64,000 nt of DNA from Cynocephalus volans (GCF_027409185.1 NC_084475.1:17628130-17692129); one strand, 5' to 3'; positions 1-13,061 are shown, counted from the stretch's first letter. Translations and numbers: made by a program. The notes: generated from the letters alone by a model not told the origin.

Positions 1-3000
1 TCCACGGTGGACAGAGGTCTGTGCCCCACCCAGCACTCTGGGAGCTGACTTTCGGGAAGGGTGAGGAACTGCACCCTCAGATGGCACTTCCCCAGCCAGC
101 TCACCCCCTGGGCGACGGGGAGTGTGGGAAGGGAGCGAACACAGGGTTTCTTCCTCTTCTCCACCGGCCCACTGCCCGCCTCCCAGCCTCTTCCCGCTGC
201 CTCTTGTCTCCTCATGTCCAGGCTTGTTGGCTCCGGTGCACTCAGGACACCTGGGCTGGAGAGAAAGAGCCAACAGGTAGTCTGTGGCTCTGTCGGACCT
301 GTGCCACCCCCCAGGGCCCCGCATCACAGGAGAGCTGGCTGAGCCTGAGTGCTGGGGCCAGGCCTTCTCCCAACCTGTTGCAAGAGTAGGAAGGCATGCT
401 CGGGCACGGGCAGCCTGCTTACCTGCCCTCTCACCCCAGACCATGGTCACCTGCCCGTCAGCATCTCCCCAGCTTGCCCTGGGGCTTTGAGAGCCAAGCA
501 CAATGCACCTGGCAACATACCTGAGTTTGAGATAGTTCACCTTCTTCCTGGAACCCCCCTGTGTGACAGGAAGGTGCAGGGGGGACACGGGGTTGCTACT
601 GAGGAGCAGTGGCCTGGAGTCCATGCCTGGGTGGACGTGGGGGCCAACCATGTGCTTGGAGGTCTCAGGTGGGTGTCTGCAGAGGACATCTCACTTGAGG
701 ACCCATGGGAGGAAGCACTCCCCATCCCCTATCTGACTTCTCAGCTGCTTTCCTCTGAGACTCTCCAGTCCATCCCAGGTGGCCCTGGTGACCTGAAGTG
801 GATGGGACCTGGAGGCGGGCCCATGTTTCCGCCCTAATGTTTGTCCATGGGCAGTGCTGCGTGGGCTCTGCAGTTTGCTTAAGATGTACCTGATAAGGAG
901 GTTCAGCACACACCAGCACAGGCCCCAGCCTGCGGCAGTTCCTGAGCTGATCCAGCCGGCTTTGGGGTGTGGGGGGACTTCAGAGAGAGGCCCTGGGCCC
1001 CAGGGGGTGTAAGCCTTTGGGGTTGGCCCGGGACAAAGCTTAGGTGACATGCTGGGCTTCTACACCTGTTTGTTGGGGCTATTACCTTGGAAACGTCCTA
1101 GCCGTAGGTGGCTGCCAGGGATTTATGGGGTATCAGTGAGTGCCAGTGCCCGGGTGAAGCCCCCTGGCGCTAGTACAAAGCACACAAGCTTACAGCCCCG
1201 CTGCCCTGAGTGATTTGGTCTCCTGGAGAGACCTCAGCCAGAGAGACCCGATGGCAACTGCCAGAGGCCACGTGATCTGGAAGTGCTGAGCAAAGAGGGC
1301 TGGTCCTGGCGGGCGCAGGGCCCTGGTGGGGGAACCCTGTAGGGTCAGGCATGGGGATCATGTGGTACCAAGGCCTGCTTTGACTCCATGTGGATTCAGT
1401 CCTTCATTCCAGAAACGTCTGCTGGGTGCTGCTGAGTGCCAGGCTCTGTGTCCTCCGGCTGCACCTGGCAGCTTGCAGCACCAGCTCTGGACGTGGCCTG
1501 GCCTTGGGTCTCCAGGGCTGAGTGTGGCCCTCTCCCCTCCCAGCCCAGTTTCTCTTGGTCTATCTTCCTGACCCTGCCCTGAGCCTGGGGCCATTTGCAG
1601 CCCCTGTGAAGGGGACACTGAGCTGCTGCTAGCAGGGGAGGTAGCGGCTCCCTGGCATACCTTGTCAGTGGTTCCAGGCAGCTCTGCAACAACTGAGCTT
1701 TGTTCTGGGTCTGATGTGACCTGGTTCTCTGAAGAGTGACTGTTGGCAGCCTGAAAACCTCCAGGACAGGAAACGAGAGCAGCGCAGGGACCGTAAGATG
1801 ATCCCAGCCTCGGGTCTCGAGGCTGCCCTACTCTCTCTGGCAGGAACCCAAGTCACTGGTCATCTTCCGAATGGTGCTGGCTGAGGGCCCTTTGTGTCAG
1901 GGCAAGAGGAACCCAAATGGCCACTCTGGCCTGTGTGTGGTCCCCAGAAATGCTGGGTTGGGGTGTGAAGGGCTGCAAAGGCCTCTCTGGAGCATGGACT
2001 CCCACCCCACCCTGGCCTGGGGTTTCAGAGGAGGGGCCCGGGTAGGGGTGATGTCCTTTCCTGGTGGTGGATGAGCTTCAGGCTCTGCCAAGTGGACAGC
2101 TCCTGGAGAGGCCCGGTTCCTCCCAGGCTGCTTATGGGACCTGCCGTGAAGTCTAGGCCATGGGTGGGACCCTCTGGTCCCCCCAGCACTGCATCTGGGA
2201 AGCAGGGGGTGGGCCGCAGCAGCCTGGGGAGTCCCTGAGGGCTGTGCCAGGCACCTGGTCATGGCCAGGCCAGGCATGTTGGGGCAGCGGCTGGAGCGGA
2301 GCAGTCGCAACTGTCTGCCCAGGTTTGAGGCAGGCTGCGGCTGAGTGCACCTACCAGGAAGGGCTGGGCGGAGGTGAGCTGGCGGGCGCCTTCGGGCCCT
2401 GGGCTGCAGGTCGACCTGATCCTGTATCCTGGGGCTTTCTTTCACAGCCTTCCCATAAATTACGCCTCCTGTTTCCATCCAGGATCAGTTCCCAGTGGGG
2501 GTATAATGCTCATGTAACCTAAGCCACTTGGAAGTGGGTTAAATTCAACCCCTGCCATCTTCTAGCCTGTTAAGGACTGGGCTGACTCAATCCACAGCGA
2601 TTTGGGGGGTGGTTTGCAAAATGCACTATCAAGTATGTGACATTGGCTCTGTAGCCACCAGGGTCAAACGTGTGTATATGTGTGTAATGGGGTATTGGGT
2701 TATTGCTCAAAGGTGAACCGGTGGTGTAGACACTGTGCAGGCACCAGGTAGTGGTATGACAGCGAGGTGCATACAGCGGCCAGCATGGTGGGGCTCGGGG
2801 GAGGAGGGGGTGGATTTCTCGTCAATGTTGGCATCACGCTGCCTCCCAGCTTTCTGGGCCCAAGGTGTGGCACACCTCAGCTGCAGGGACATGAGTCACT
2901 CTGGACAACAGAGGCTTCCTGGTACCTGGGGGTTAACACTTTAACTGCCAGACCTTGGCATTACACTGTTTTTAAATGGAAGCTTTCTAAAACATACTGT

Positions 3001-6000
3001 GTTTCCATTCTTTTTCTTTTTGTTGTACTTGTCGCTGTTGCTGTGGTTGTTTTTGTTAGTTTTGTTTTCCTTATTGCCAAACAATGTGAACAGGAGGAAA
3101 TCAAAAGGAAAAATTCAGCAAACCCATCGGTTTTTGTGAGCCTTTCGGTACCAGTTTCCACATGTTCAGGATGTATCATTTGATTTAATTATCAAAAGTA
3201 CGTGCCATATTTTCAGAGTTGCGTATTCCCCATAGAAATAATGTTGAATTCTGTTCTTTGCACTTGAAATCAGATCTCAGGCATGGATTTCATAACTATC
3301 ACTATAATGGCTCTTCAGAGTGGATGTTCCATAATTTGCTTGACCATCCTCTTCCCAGCTTACAGGAACATTCTGCCAATGTGGACCCTCCCACTTGACC
3401 ATGTGGGCCCGTGACCCTGAGGGGCCGGTGCTGTGCCGAGCGGACAGTGAGACAGAAGCCAAGCCACAGCTGTAGGACGTGGGGGGGCTGGAGACGGCCT
3501 TCAACCCCAGAATTTGCTCTCTTAATATAATTGTCATGTCCACTCACTTTTGGGTTGTCTTTGTCTGTCTTAGGTAACAGTTATACTGATGATTTTTTAT
3601 ACATAAATTTCTCCAGGTAATTAAGGAAATATTGCCTATGGTGAGTCCCTTTTCCAGCATTCCTGGGATTTCCCCCATAACCAGACATGTGTTCTTACCA
3701 CAGCATTTTATTAGGAGGTTTAATGAACAGAAAATGCCCTGTTTATTAATCTGTGTGTGTAGACACTGAGGAGCCTCAGGGCTTACCTGTGTAAAGGATC
3801 GCCCTGTTGCCTGCAGTCTCTGCTTCCCTTTTGTGACTGGTAAGTAATACCAGGGGCTCCGCGTAGCCCATCTCCCCTCTGTCTTTTCCTCGGCCCCTGC
3901 GGGATGCATCTGTACCCCAGGAAGTTGTCTCTTTGCTTCCTTGGGCCAGCCTGAATGTCCCCAGTCTTGGAGATGGGCCGATTGCCCTAGGTGGCCAGCC
4001 ACTTCTCCTGGTGACCACTCATCCTGCTGACTGATTACCTGTGCAGCAATTTCTTCTGGAACCCTCAGGCTGCACAGACTAGTGGACAAGGCAAACCATC
4101 AGGCCTGCCTCCAGGGCCACTGTTTTGTTTCTCTCCCTCACCTGTCAGCCCTCCCAGGCCTCTCTGCCTGGCGGTGCACTGATCCCCGTCTCTCTCTGGG
4201 TACATCGCTGTGTTATACTCTGATGACAGGTGGAGTGGAGCCCATCTACCTCTTTGGTGACTTGGGCATCTGTTAAGCAGAAGTGACCCAAGGCTGGTGT
4301 GGCCTCTTCCCATGTTCTGGGGCATCTTTCTGCTACTTTCTGTCGTGGTCAGCAGTGTTGATTGCTGACCGTTCTCCATTCTCCTCGATTTTCCCTGCAG
4401 TCCCTCGACCCCACCTTGCTAATATGCTCATATTTCTCATGTGCTTTTTGTCATGTGGTGCGTACTGGGATCTAACCAGGGAACAGAAACCACTTGAGAA
4501 CTTAGAACATAAGAACTTAGATGCAGGGGATTTGTCACACAGACGATGGGACAGCTGAAAGGCCAAGTAAAGAGCAGGGAGGTAATGGGGTGTGTCCGGG
4601 GTATGTGGGGTTTAGACAACTCCTCAAAGGTGTGAACGTGACCATCTAGAATGAGAAGAGAAAGGACAACACATTGTAAACTCTGAACAGCTGTGACATA
4701 TCATAAGCATCACAAAATCCAGGAAAGTATTGATCCACTACCTGTCCTAGCTCCAAAGTAATATTTTTCTACATTCTTTGTTGTGACTTCTTCATATGAT
4801 AACCTTGTAATATCATTTTCTATGGAGAGACTAGATAGTTAATCCTCCTGCTTGATTGAAACTTACTTTTTATTTTTGCTGGTTGAGATGCATAAGAAGT
4901 GGAGCTTCTCAAAGTTTGTGTTGCTGCTGCCATCGTGTGTCCTGCAGACACAAGCATTCTGATAAGCGGTATCTGATGTGATCCCCATCAAGAGAGCAAC
5001 AGGAGCACGGGGCATTTACAGTTGCACATGGTGCATTCTTGCATGTATTTCTGGCTAGAGAGACTTTCTGTTTCAACTTGACATTGAAGTTGATTGAATC
5101 CTTTGCTCACAACTATGCCTCTGGTGGTTGGGATGATTTTTCACAGACTTGCTCCTGGCTCCATACATTTCAGGTCTTGCAGCTTCCCCACTGCCACGTG
5201 TCCCCGGTGCCAGGCACTGCAGGGCATGTTTCTGTCTTATGAGTTTTAGTTCTGTACAGTCGGTGGAGTTGGAAGAGTAAGTGGAGGGAGGATTTTCAGC
5301 TGAGGGCGGCTAGTGAGACCTGAACTATGCATGGAAACAACTGGGGATTACATAAATATGACCCACCTAAAGCCAAACAAAAAAATCTTTCCAATTCAGC
5401 TTCTCCTTAGCTGGAGCCCCTAAGTACAAGCGACTCTATCTCCACCTCACATCAGAGAAAGTGCGATGGACAGGAACTCAGAGTGGAAATAAACAGCGAG
5501 TTTAACTGATCATAGTTAAAATATTTTCCAGTTTGTAAATTTTACGAAAACGTGTGACCATGTGAACACATTGCTAGGGTGCTTCTCGGTGCCCTGAGAG
5601 GGATGCATGCAGGTGAACAGGTCTCGGCATCATGCAGGCAACCCAGAGATCTGCAGCAGGGAGCATTACTACCCTAGATCAGAGCATGAGAGGGAGGGAG
5701 TCCTGTCACCAGAGTCTAGGGTCCTGGGTCACCTGGCAGGAGCTCGAACAAGGGTCCTCTCCAACAGGAGCTAGAGTCACAGAAGAGACCAAACCTGCTG
5801 CTGGAGAAACCTTCTAGGGCACGGAGGAGGAAAGAGCCACCCTGGCCTCTCCCTTGCTCTCACCGCCCAATCTCCCCCAAGCCTCTCATTGATTGAACCC
5901 AGTCCAAAGCCAGCAGACCTGGGCACCTGGACACTTTAGCCTGCAGAGGTCAGCTCTTCTGCCACACAAAGGAGGGCATGGGAGGGGTGAGGAATGGAAA

Positions 6001-6239
6001 GTGACAGGGGGGCAGGCAGCACGGGATGTGCAAACAGGAGCTCCCTTGTCTTTTCACCCCCAACCTGCATCCAGAACCAGACCTCACTTCCTGCCATTAG
6101 AAAGGATGAAAGCCCTTTCTCCTGACAGCAGCCACCCACCTCTGGGGCCCCTTTCCTCTCTGGCCTTTGCTCCCAATCAGTGGTGACACTGGTGGGCCAT
6201 ATATCCCAGAAACTTCAGGCATGGACATGATTCCCCATC
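1..6239 (+). other. SEPTIN9 intron, mostly unassigned
   Basis: GC-rich, non-coding sequence upstream of the v1 exon. I see no exon with convincing splice sites. About 1394-1445 has the look of a short antisense L2 tail (a run ending gagtgccaggctctgt). Positions 2890-3300 and 4630-5580 are clearly more AT-rich than their surroundings, without a family I recognise. The first v1 exon, which should encode MKKSYSG, was looked for here and not found, so it probably lies before the window. Confidence 0.6.
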
Positions 6240-6625
6240 TGTTGTGGACTCCATTGTATCCCCCCAAAATTCTTATGTGGAAGCCCTAACCCCCACTGTG
6301 ACTGTAGTTGTTGATAGGGCCTTTAGTAGGTAATTGAGATGAAATGAAGTTATAAGGATGGGACTCTATTCCAATAGGATTGGTGTCCTTATAAGAAGAT
6401 GAAAAGACACAGAGATCACTTTCTCCCCTCACTCACAAATAGAAGGCTATTGGAGAACACAGCGAGAAGGCGGCTGTCTGCAAGCCAGGAGGAGAGGCCT
6501 CAGCAGAAACCAATCCTCATGGCCCCTTGATCTTGGACTTTTGGCCTCCAGAATAAATTTCTGTTGTTTAAGGTCCTTGGTCCATGGTATTCTGTTATGG
6601 AAGCTGGATCTGGCTCAGACAGTGT
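6240..6625 (+). mobile_element. MLT1-type MaLR LTR
   Basis: Nearly full-length solo LTR of the ERVL-MaLR MLT1 group. It starts tgttgtggactccattgtat, has the accccc-actgtgactgta block, the ccttataagaaga segment, the gagaaggcggctgtctgcaagcc segment and the cttggactt-tggcctccag-aataaatttctgttgttta 3' part. No internal retroviral sequence follows. Family identity comes from memory of the consensus. Confidence 0.88.
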
Positions 6626-6629
6626 CTGC

Positions 6630-7147
6630 ATTAGTCAGGATTCTTAGAGAGACAGAACTAATAGGAGACAGGTAGGCAGACACATAGGTAGACAGATGAG
6701 AGAGGGTTTATCAGGGGAATTAGGGATAGGCTGTCTGCAAGCTGGAGAACCAGGGAAGCTGGTAGCGTGGCTCAGTCCAAGTCCAAAGGCTTTACAGCCA
6801 GGGAAGCTGATGGTGTGATTCCTGGTGCAAGACCAAAAGCCTGAGAGGCCTGGGGGCCACTGGTGTGAACCCTGGGTCCAAAGGCTGGACAGCCTGCAGT
6901 TCCGATGTCCAAGGGCAGGAGAAGAAGCAGGTCCCAGCTCCAGGAGAGAGGATGAGAGCGAATTTGCCTCTCCTTTGCTGTTTTGCTCTATCTGGACCTC
7001 TGGCGATTGGATGGTTCCTGCTCAGCCACTCACACGCCCACCTCCTCCACAGACACCCTCCCAGACACACCCAGAGGTTACACTTTACCAGCTGTCTAGG
7101 TACCCTTAAGCCGGTCACATTTATGCCTGAAATGCACCATCACAACA
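6630..7147 (-). mobile_element. MLT2-type ERVL LTR, antisense
   Basis: Read on the minus strand this has the MLT2 layout. The plus strand begins attagtcaggattcttagag-agacagaactaatagga, continues with gtctgcaagctggagaacca, and ends with cagacacacccagaggttac and a catcacaaca terminus. It abuts the preceding MLT1 within a few bases, so one probably landed at the edge of the other. Confidence 0.8.
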
Positions 7148-7261
7148 TCTGAGCAGGATCACGGCTGTGCTGTGACAGTCCCATCTCATCTAAAAAAGAA
7201 GTCATAGATGAACCGTTGGCACAAGCTAGTAGTTCTTGTAGGCTCCTTGCAGTTGCTCATT

Positions 7262-7705
7262 TTTCAAAAATGTTTATTGAGCACTTGCTGTGTGCCAGGT
7301 GCTGTAACAAGCACTGAGGCACAACGAACAAGCAAGGACGCTCCTTTCTCAGAGCTTACATTCTAGCAGAAGGAAACAGGAAATCAATCATCAATTCCTC
7401 AAGAAAAACATCAAATAATACTAAGTGCCATGCAGAGAATTAAGATAAGGTGATTCAACAGACAGTGAGCCACTGCTGTAAGGGGCCACAGAGGAGGTGA
7501 CAGCTAAGCTGAGATCCAGAAGGCAGGAAGGAGCCAGGCATGCAAAGACCCGGATGGAGCAAGCCTGGTGGATTCCAGGAGCAACAAGAAGGCCAGAGGG
7601 GCTGTGGTGGAGCAGGGAGCCACAGGAGGGGGTGGGAGGCACAGGTCAAAGGGGGGGCTGGGGCCAGATCAAGGGTCATTTCTCCAGAGCTGTTACTGCA
7701 TCTGT
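7262..7705 (-). mobile_element. L2 LINE 3' region, antisense
   Basis: The plus strand shows the antisense L2 tail: tttattgagcacttgctgtg-tgccaggtgctg, then agagcttacattctagcaga, a block of a-rich sequence, and ggaggtgacagctaagctga. The 3' end of the element is at the low coordinate. It is ancient, diverged and non-coding. Confidence 0.75.
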
Positions 7706-8670
7706 AAACGGGGGAAAGAGTCATCTCCAGAAGTCACAGGTGTCAGCACAGTGTTGGGTTCAGCACAGCCGGCAGGTGCTGCCGCCATTGATTTTGCTGT
7801 GTTATAACTCCCAGGAATAGTGGGGTCATGAGGCTTTGCTTTTGTAACAACTTGAGGGTACCAGCAAGCTGTCCCGGGCGATGGGTCTCCACTTGCTAAA
7901 TTCACGAGAGCCTGACAGTCGGAAGGTCCACGTGATGAGAACTACAGCTGCCCCCTGGACTGGGGCCTTACTGTGGTCTAGGGCACTTTTGTCCCAGGAG
8001 ATCCTTCCACTTGGAGAAGCAAGTCAATAGCAGAAGGGGGTTTGGGGGGTGGTGCAGCCCTGGATGCTCCTGAGACACATGGGTCGTTTGGACTTCCCGG
8101 GTCGCCTTCTCCACCACTGCTGCTGCAGGGAGCTCCCGTGTGCTCAGCCTCACCGTGGTGGGGGTGGTCTCTTCTTTGTTTCCCTCAGCTCCCCTCAACC
8201 CCCGATTCTCGTCTGGGTGTGTGAATGGGTGCCCTGAGGGATGCTGGTCACAGGAGCATAGGGATGGGGCCAGCTGCCGCCTGGTTCTCCACTCTGCAGT
8301 CCTCTGTGATGGTGGCTCACCTCCCCGCCTTGCACCTCATCGCTTCTTTGGCCTCTCAGTTGGGGCACTTCGGGGTGACACAGAATCCAACACACAGGCT
8401 GGCTTTAAAAGCTCCTCATTCTCTGAGTCCTAATGACATCACCTATCTCTTGGCATTGCCGTGTGGCTTCTCAGAGGAAGTTTGCCCAGGAGCAGGCTCC
8501 CAGTGGTTGGCTTCTGACACTTTGTGTTTAATTTTGGTGAATCACAGTGTGAGGAGGTGAGACTGGAGAGCAGGGTAGACCTGTCGAAGGCCAGGCGCTG
8601 GTTAGCAGGAAGATAAAGAAGCCCTCTCTCTGCTCCTCTGCCAATATGTGACCCTGTCGCCTCCTTGAAT
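7706..8670 (+). other. Intron, nothing recognised
   Basis: GC-rich unique-looking intronic sequence. No repeat family, exon or regulatory site stands out. Confidence 0.5.
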
Positions 8671-8675
8671 GATGT

Positions 8676-8825
8676 GTTAAATTTGAATTTCAGATAGCCA
8701 AAATTTAATTTCTAGTATAAGTATGTCCCATGAAACATTTGGGATATACTTATGTCTAAAAGAAATAGTGTTTATCTGAAATTCAGGCTTAACTGAGCAT
8801 CCTGTATTTTATATGGCAACCCTTC
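8676..8825. mobile_element. Palindromic DNA-transposon fossil
   Basis: Two arms form an imperfect inverted repeat. The left arm has aaatttgaatttcagata and tagtataagtatgtccca. The right arm has gggatatacttatgtcta and tatctgaaattcaggctt, ending in catcctgtattttatatggc-aaccct. This is the layout of a mammalian-wide MITE-like, non-autonomous DNA element whose left terminus is missing. I do not assign a family name. Confidence 0.65.
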
Positions 8826-9044
8826 ATAGGTGCGGCCCAGAGTCCAGATGCCCACTGGTGAACCTTTGAGGGAAGGGCTTTGTGAGTCCTGGGCTGGCAC
8901 TGATGTCACATGGTGTCATGTGCTAGATGCGGCCGTGTGGCCATGCACACGCCTGCTGCCTAATGCAGGCAGAGCAAAGCCCTCGGCATGCAGGGGCTGA
9001 TCTCACCTTCTCCAACCTGTGAGCCAGAGCCATGAGAGAGGGGC

Positions 9045-9275
9045 CGGGTCATATTTGGAGGTCCTCAAACAGTGCCTGGTGTAGAGAAGATGCTCAATAA
9101 GTATTTTCATGAGTCTACATTTTGTAGATGTGGAAACAGAGGAGGCCCAGAAAGATGAAAAATTTGTTCAAAGACATGGCGAGAGCTGGAGGTGGGTTCG
9201 CCCCGGGATCTCTCTTACTCCAGATGTGAAGCTCTGGCCAAGGACAGTGCCACCTCCAGGACACTTCTCTGGCTT
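9045..9275. mobile_element. L2/MIR tail next to antisense MIR
   Basis: Positions 9060-9113 end in cagtgcctggtgtagagaag-atgctcaataagtatt, a sense-strand L2/MIR tail. It is followed at once by the antisense MIR pattern: tttgtagatgtggaaacaga-gg, then an aaagacatggcgagagctgg block and ggttcgccccgggatc. Two opposed fossils meet here. Confidence 0.6.
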
Positions 9276-9279
9276 CCGA

Positions 9280-10760
9280 AATGCAGCTGGAACCTAAGTC
9301 TAACCTGAGGGTGTCGTACCAGAGCAGTTTAGGGGAGGCAGGGCTGCGACCGCTGAGGGTCCCTGAGACCCACACCATCATTTCCCAAGGGGCTCTCTCA
9401 TGAGTTTTAAGAAAAAATTGGGAATGAGTTATTTTCTGTAGATAGTTTCTTGTCTTTATTAAAAGTGGACATTTGTGAACAGCAAGTTTTTATGGCACCT
9501 CTTCCTGCAAATCTTTCTTTTGAGAGAATGATGGAAGGTTGTCCAGGCCCTGTCATTGTCGGCACAGAGCAGGACAGGGTCGTAGTGGCCTTATGCTCTC
9601 CTAGGGACAGCCTGATCTCTGCTCTGACCCCTGCTCCAGGGATTAAGATGTCTGGGCTGCGTGTGACCCCAGAGAAAGTTTGGAGCAGCCTTCTCAGATA
9701 ACGTGAGGGTCTGGAAGGATCTGAAACACCCCTCTGAGGGGAGACAGGTGTGGTGCGTGGCATTCCAATCATTACAGTAACAACAACAATAATAGTGCAT
9801 ATGATCGAGAGTCTGTTTAGATTCTCATTTCCTGTTTATTAAACCATTTCAACCTTGTAATTTACCAGGTTCCATCATAAAAACTTGGTTGCAAGAAAAA
9901 AAATAAAAAGGCCTTCACACCATCTTTATCCTTCTCTCTCCTATCCAGGCTCCCCAAATTTTATGCATAGGAGAAAACCCCTTAGAGAGGCATCTGGGCT
10001 CCTGGGCACCAGGCCGGCGCCATCTCTGCAAGGCTGCTGTGCCCAAGGGGGGCTGCACTTGGTGGAATTGGGGCAAAAGGGTGGGGAGGGCGCCAGGTGC
10101 TTTGCCTGGTTTCTGCCGCCTGGAGTGGGCTTTGCTGTCAGGTGGCTCCATGCCCTAATGCTGGTTCTACGAGGAAAGTGCTTCCCAGGACATCTGGGTC
10201 CCGTGCCCTGCCCAGGGCCACCACTGGTCCCCATCCTCTTGCCTTTGGCCATCTTTCCTGCTTTTGAGTGCTGCTTTTTCTTTCCATTTGGGACACTGGC
10301 CCGTGATGAGTCCCCAGGTTACTGCCTTCTGCTGTCTTTTGCCTGATTGCCTGATTAATCTTGTAGCCTCCACATAGTAAATTTTAATGATGTTTGCCAC
10401 TGGTCTGGGGTTCGTGATCATTTACACGATGGCCTTTGCCCTGGCCTCGGTGCATAGACACCAGGTGGGGAGGTCTTAGAGAGCACCCAGAATCGGAGCT
10501 CACCACATCCTGGTTGTTTTCCCTTGGACCCAGAAAATTGCCCCATCTTCCTCCCTGAGGGCCGGGAAGGGGTCTTGACTCCCCTGAATTGGGAGGGAGT
10601 CAAGTAGAACTCCTGGGAGCCTTTCTTGGGGTAGCAGCAGCCTGGCCTTAATGCGCCGGGTGCCTTACTTATAACCTGCATTGTGTTAAAGTGCATTGGC
10701 ATAGGCAGCCAAGCTTTGCTAATTCCTAATTATAGATCCCTGGGTCCAGGCTGGTGTACG
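9280..10760 (+). other. Intron, nothing recognised
   Basis: Mixed-composition intron. Around 9777-9797 there is a short aacaacaacaataatag microsatellite. No splice-site pair or family-level repeat was recognised. Confidence 0.5.
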
Positions 10761-10765
10761 TGGCT

Positions 10766-10835
10766 GTGTATAATAATAATAATAATATTATACAATATAA
10801 TTATCGTAATAATATAATAATAATAATATCATTTA
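10766..10835. repeat. (TAA)n/(TTA)n microsatellite
   Basis: Interrupted run of taataataataataatattat and similar units, directly abutting the antisense MIR that follows. Confidence 0.9.
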
Positions 10836-11042
10836 TTGAGTGTTTATTTTGTGCCAGGCACTGTGCTAAGTGCTTATGATGTGTGACTTCATGCAGTCGT
10901 AGCAGCCCATGAGTGAACAGCATCTCTGTCCCCGTTTGGCAGATGACGGAGTGAGGGTCGTTTCTCCGGGGCCCACAGCAAGCGCCTGGCGAGGTCTGGA
11001 TTCAAACCCTGATTGTCTGACTCCAGACTTTCCTGCCTCCTC
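10832..11042 (-). mobile_element. MIR SINE, antisense
   Basis: The plus strand reads atttattgagtgtttatttt-gtgccaggcactgtgctaag-tgcttatgatgtg, then ccccgtttggcagatgacgg and gtctggattcaaaccctgat-tgtctgactccag. This is the full antisense order of a MIR/MIRb element. Confidence 0.85.
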
Positions 11043-12350
11043 TGCCTCTGAGAACTCAAATAATTTGTTCTGGGATGGCTCCAGACAGCTGCATTTCAAA
11101 TCATCTCCTCTCCTTCTGAATGTGTTTTATTTTAAACTCACATAAAAGTAATTCAATTCTCAACTGGAACGACTGAGTCGTTAGATGTCCTGGAGGCTTT
11201 TCCAGCTACCTCTTTGCTTGACTCGGACACAGGCCTGAGTCAGTAGGTACGGGGAGCTGGCTCTGAGCAGTGCCCAGCCTGCGGTCTCCTCCCGGGGTGG
11301 CGGTGGAGACGGTGGCTGTCGCATCGAGCCTGGAGTTTGATGGGGTGCAGGGACGCAGGCTGCCGGCTCCCCGCTCGTTAACGGAGCGCGTCTTCTCTGT
11401 GCCAGGGGCTGTCTGGCACCAGACGCCCATTTTGGGAAATCAGAAAAATAAACAGTGTAAATAAAACAAAAAACTCCACCCAAGAAATCTGAGACAAATG
11501 CAGTTTTCCTCATCGCCACCCCCACCCTGGGCTTGGGGTTTGGGAGAACAGGCCGAGAACATTTCTTAGGGATCAGATGCCCTGGGGTTGTTTAACCTGG
11601 ATGGATCCTCCTCATTTTTACTTTTGGCCAGAGGGCAGAGGGCAGAGGGCAAGGGTGGCGTCTAGCTGGCGGGGGCGGGGGGGGGAGGACGGGGCAGCCT
11701 CTGTCCCCGGCATCCCCTGCAGAGATGTCAGTCTTAGCCGGAAGTGACTTGATGCACAGGAATGTTTGGCCTGTTCTGCTCTGATGGGCTGGCTGTTCCC
11801 CACCCCGCATTGTTTCTGGATTGGGGTCCTGTTGGATTTATGGACACAGCTGTGGTTCACTAGTGTCGTTCTTTGCCCCGGACAGCTGAACCTCTAAGTC
11901 ATTCATTGATTGTGTGTGTGTGGAGATGAGGGGGGAGGTGTGTGGAGCAGAGGGTGACAGTTCTCATGCGTCATCACACACAGTGCTCTTCCCAGTTAGG
12001 TGTGTGGAGGGGCGTTCGCAGCCATTGGTGGCAGCAAGGTGAGCTGGGATTGGCAATGCCCAGACTCACTATTATGCCCTGTCTGCACTCTCAGCAGCAG
12101 GGCCTGTCCCCCACTCCTGGCCCTGAGCAACCCACCAGAGCCCCACTCCGGGCTGCCCTCTCCTGGTCTTGAGGGGGCTGTCGGTCCTGAGAGCCAGATG
12201 CCCCTCCTGCCCCCTGCAGATCTATAGCCGGGGTCAGCCTTTTTGTCTGGGGGTGGAGGGGCTCTTTTGGAATCCCTGGGGTTTCCTGGTGGGGTTTTCA
12301 TTGCTCAGCAGCGAGCAGAGATTTCTTCAGAGCTAGTGGGCGCCAACAGG
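11043..12350 (+). other. Intron, no clear feature
   Basis: GC-rich intron. Positions 11630-11652 carry a short tandem of agagggc. Positions 11260-11400 have a few more CpGs than the neighbourhood but no clear promoter structure. Confidence 0.45.
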
Positions 12351-12354
12351 AGGA

Positions 12355-12535
12355 TGTTCGAGTCCCCGCTATGTGAGGTCAGACGTGGCTGGGGTCGGGC
12401 TGGAGGCCTCTGTGGGAGAACTCAGCGGCTGTGTGACTCTGGACGACTGGCCCAGCTCTCTGAGCCTCGCTTCCCTGCTCTGTGAGACGGGGCGGTAGCC
12501 CTGCCTGCCGGGCTTGAGTGAGTGGGCAGCGAACG
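12355..12535 (+). mobile_element. MIR SINE, diverged
   Basis: Sense MIR layout: the gttcgagtccccgctatgtg block, then cggctgtgtgactctggacg, then ctctgagcctcgcttccctg-ctctgtgagacgggg, matching the tgtgaccttgggcaagt and cctcagtttcctcatctgta parts of MIR. Confidence 0.7.
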
Positions 12536-12804
12536 TGAAGTTGGTGGCCATCGTCGAGGCCTGGCAGGTGGAAGTGGGTGTCACTGTGCAGCCTCCACCC
12601 TGGCCCCTCCTTTGAGGCACAGCTTGGTCCTCGCTGCCTCCTTGAAGCCTCCCTGGTTACTCCAGGCATCAGTTCCCACACCCTCCTTGGAGCTGCATGT
12701 CATGTTGTTTCTCGCAGCATTGCTTTACATGGCAGGTGGATTCGACTAAAATGGGGCACATCTTGGGGTCCCCCAGCACCAGCCCAGTCTTCGTCTTATT
12801 ATTA

Positions 12805-12840
12805 TTTTGGTGGCTGGCTTGTACAAGGATCAAATGGGCT
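12805..12840 (-). mobile_element. CYN SINE fragment, antisense
   Basis: ttattattttggtggctggc-ttgtacaaggatcaaatggg resembles the first third of antisense CYN monomers such as that at 53981. It is short and diverged. Confidence 0.4.
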
Positions 12841-13061
12841 TAGTATTGATTGACACTCTGTCAATACCAGTTCCCTGAAGGACAAGCTGTGCTCATTCTG
12901 CTGTCGGTTGCCGAGTGGTTTGCTAAATCTGGCATCCTGCAGACATGGAGGTCCTGGGAGTGGAACACAAGGGTGGGTCGCTCTGTTTTGGCTCTGGCAT
13001 CTTTAGAAAGTGTTCTGGCTGCCTTCACTCCCAGCTGGTCACAGTTTAGGGATGGGTTTGT

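Noticed and set aside
1897..2478. 193-codon minus-strand open frame, and similar frames of 150-210 codons at 15790, 20898, 23151, 47001, 54596 and 57825
   Set aside because: Biased GC-rich composition, no domains or motifs, no splice context, and no known protein similarity. They fit chance open frames in GC-rich intron.
3829..3845. gactg|gtaagtaat donor-like site
   Set aside because: No convincing acceptor and coding segment upstream; the apparent exon would be a short pyrimidine-rich run.
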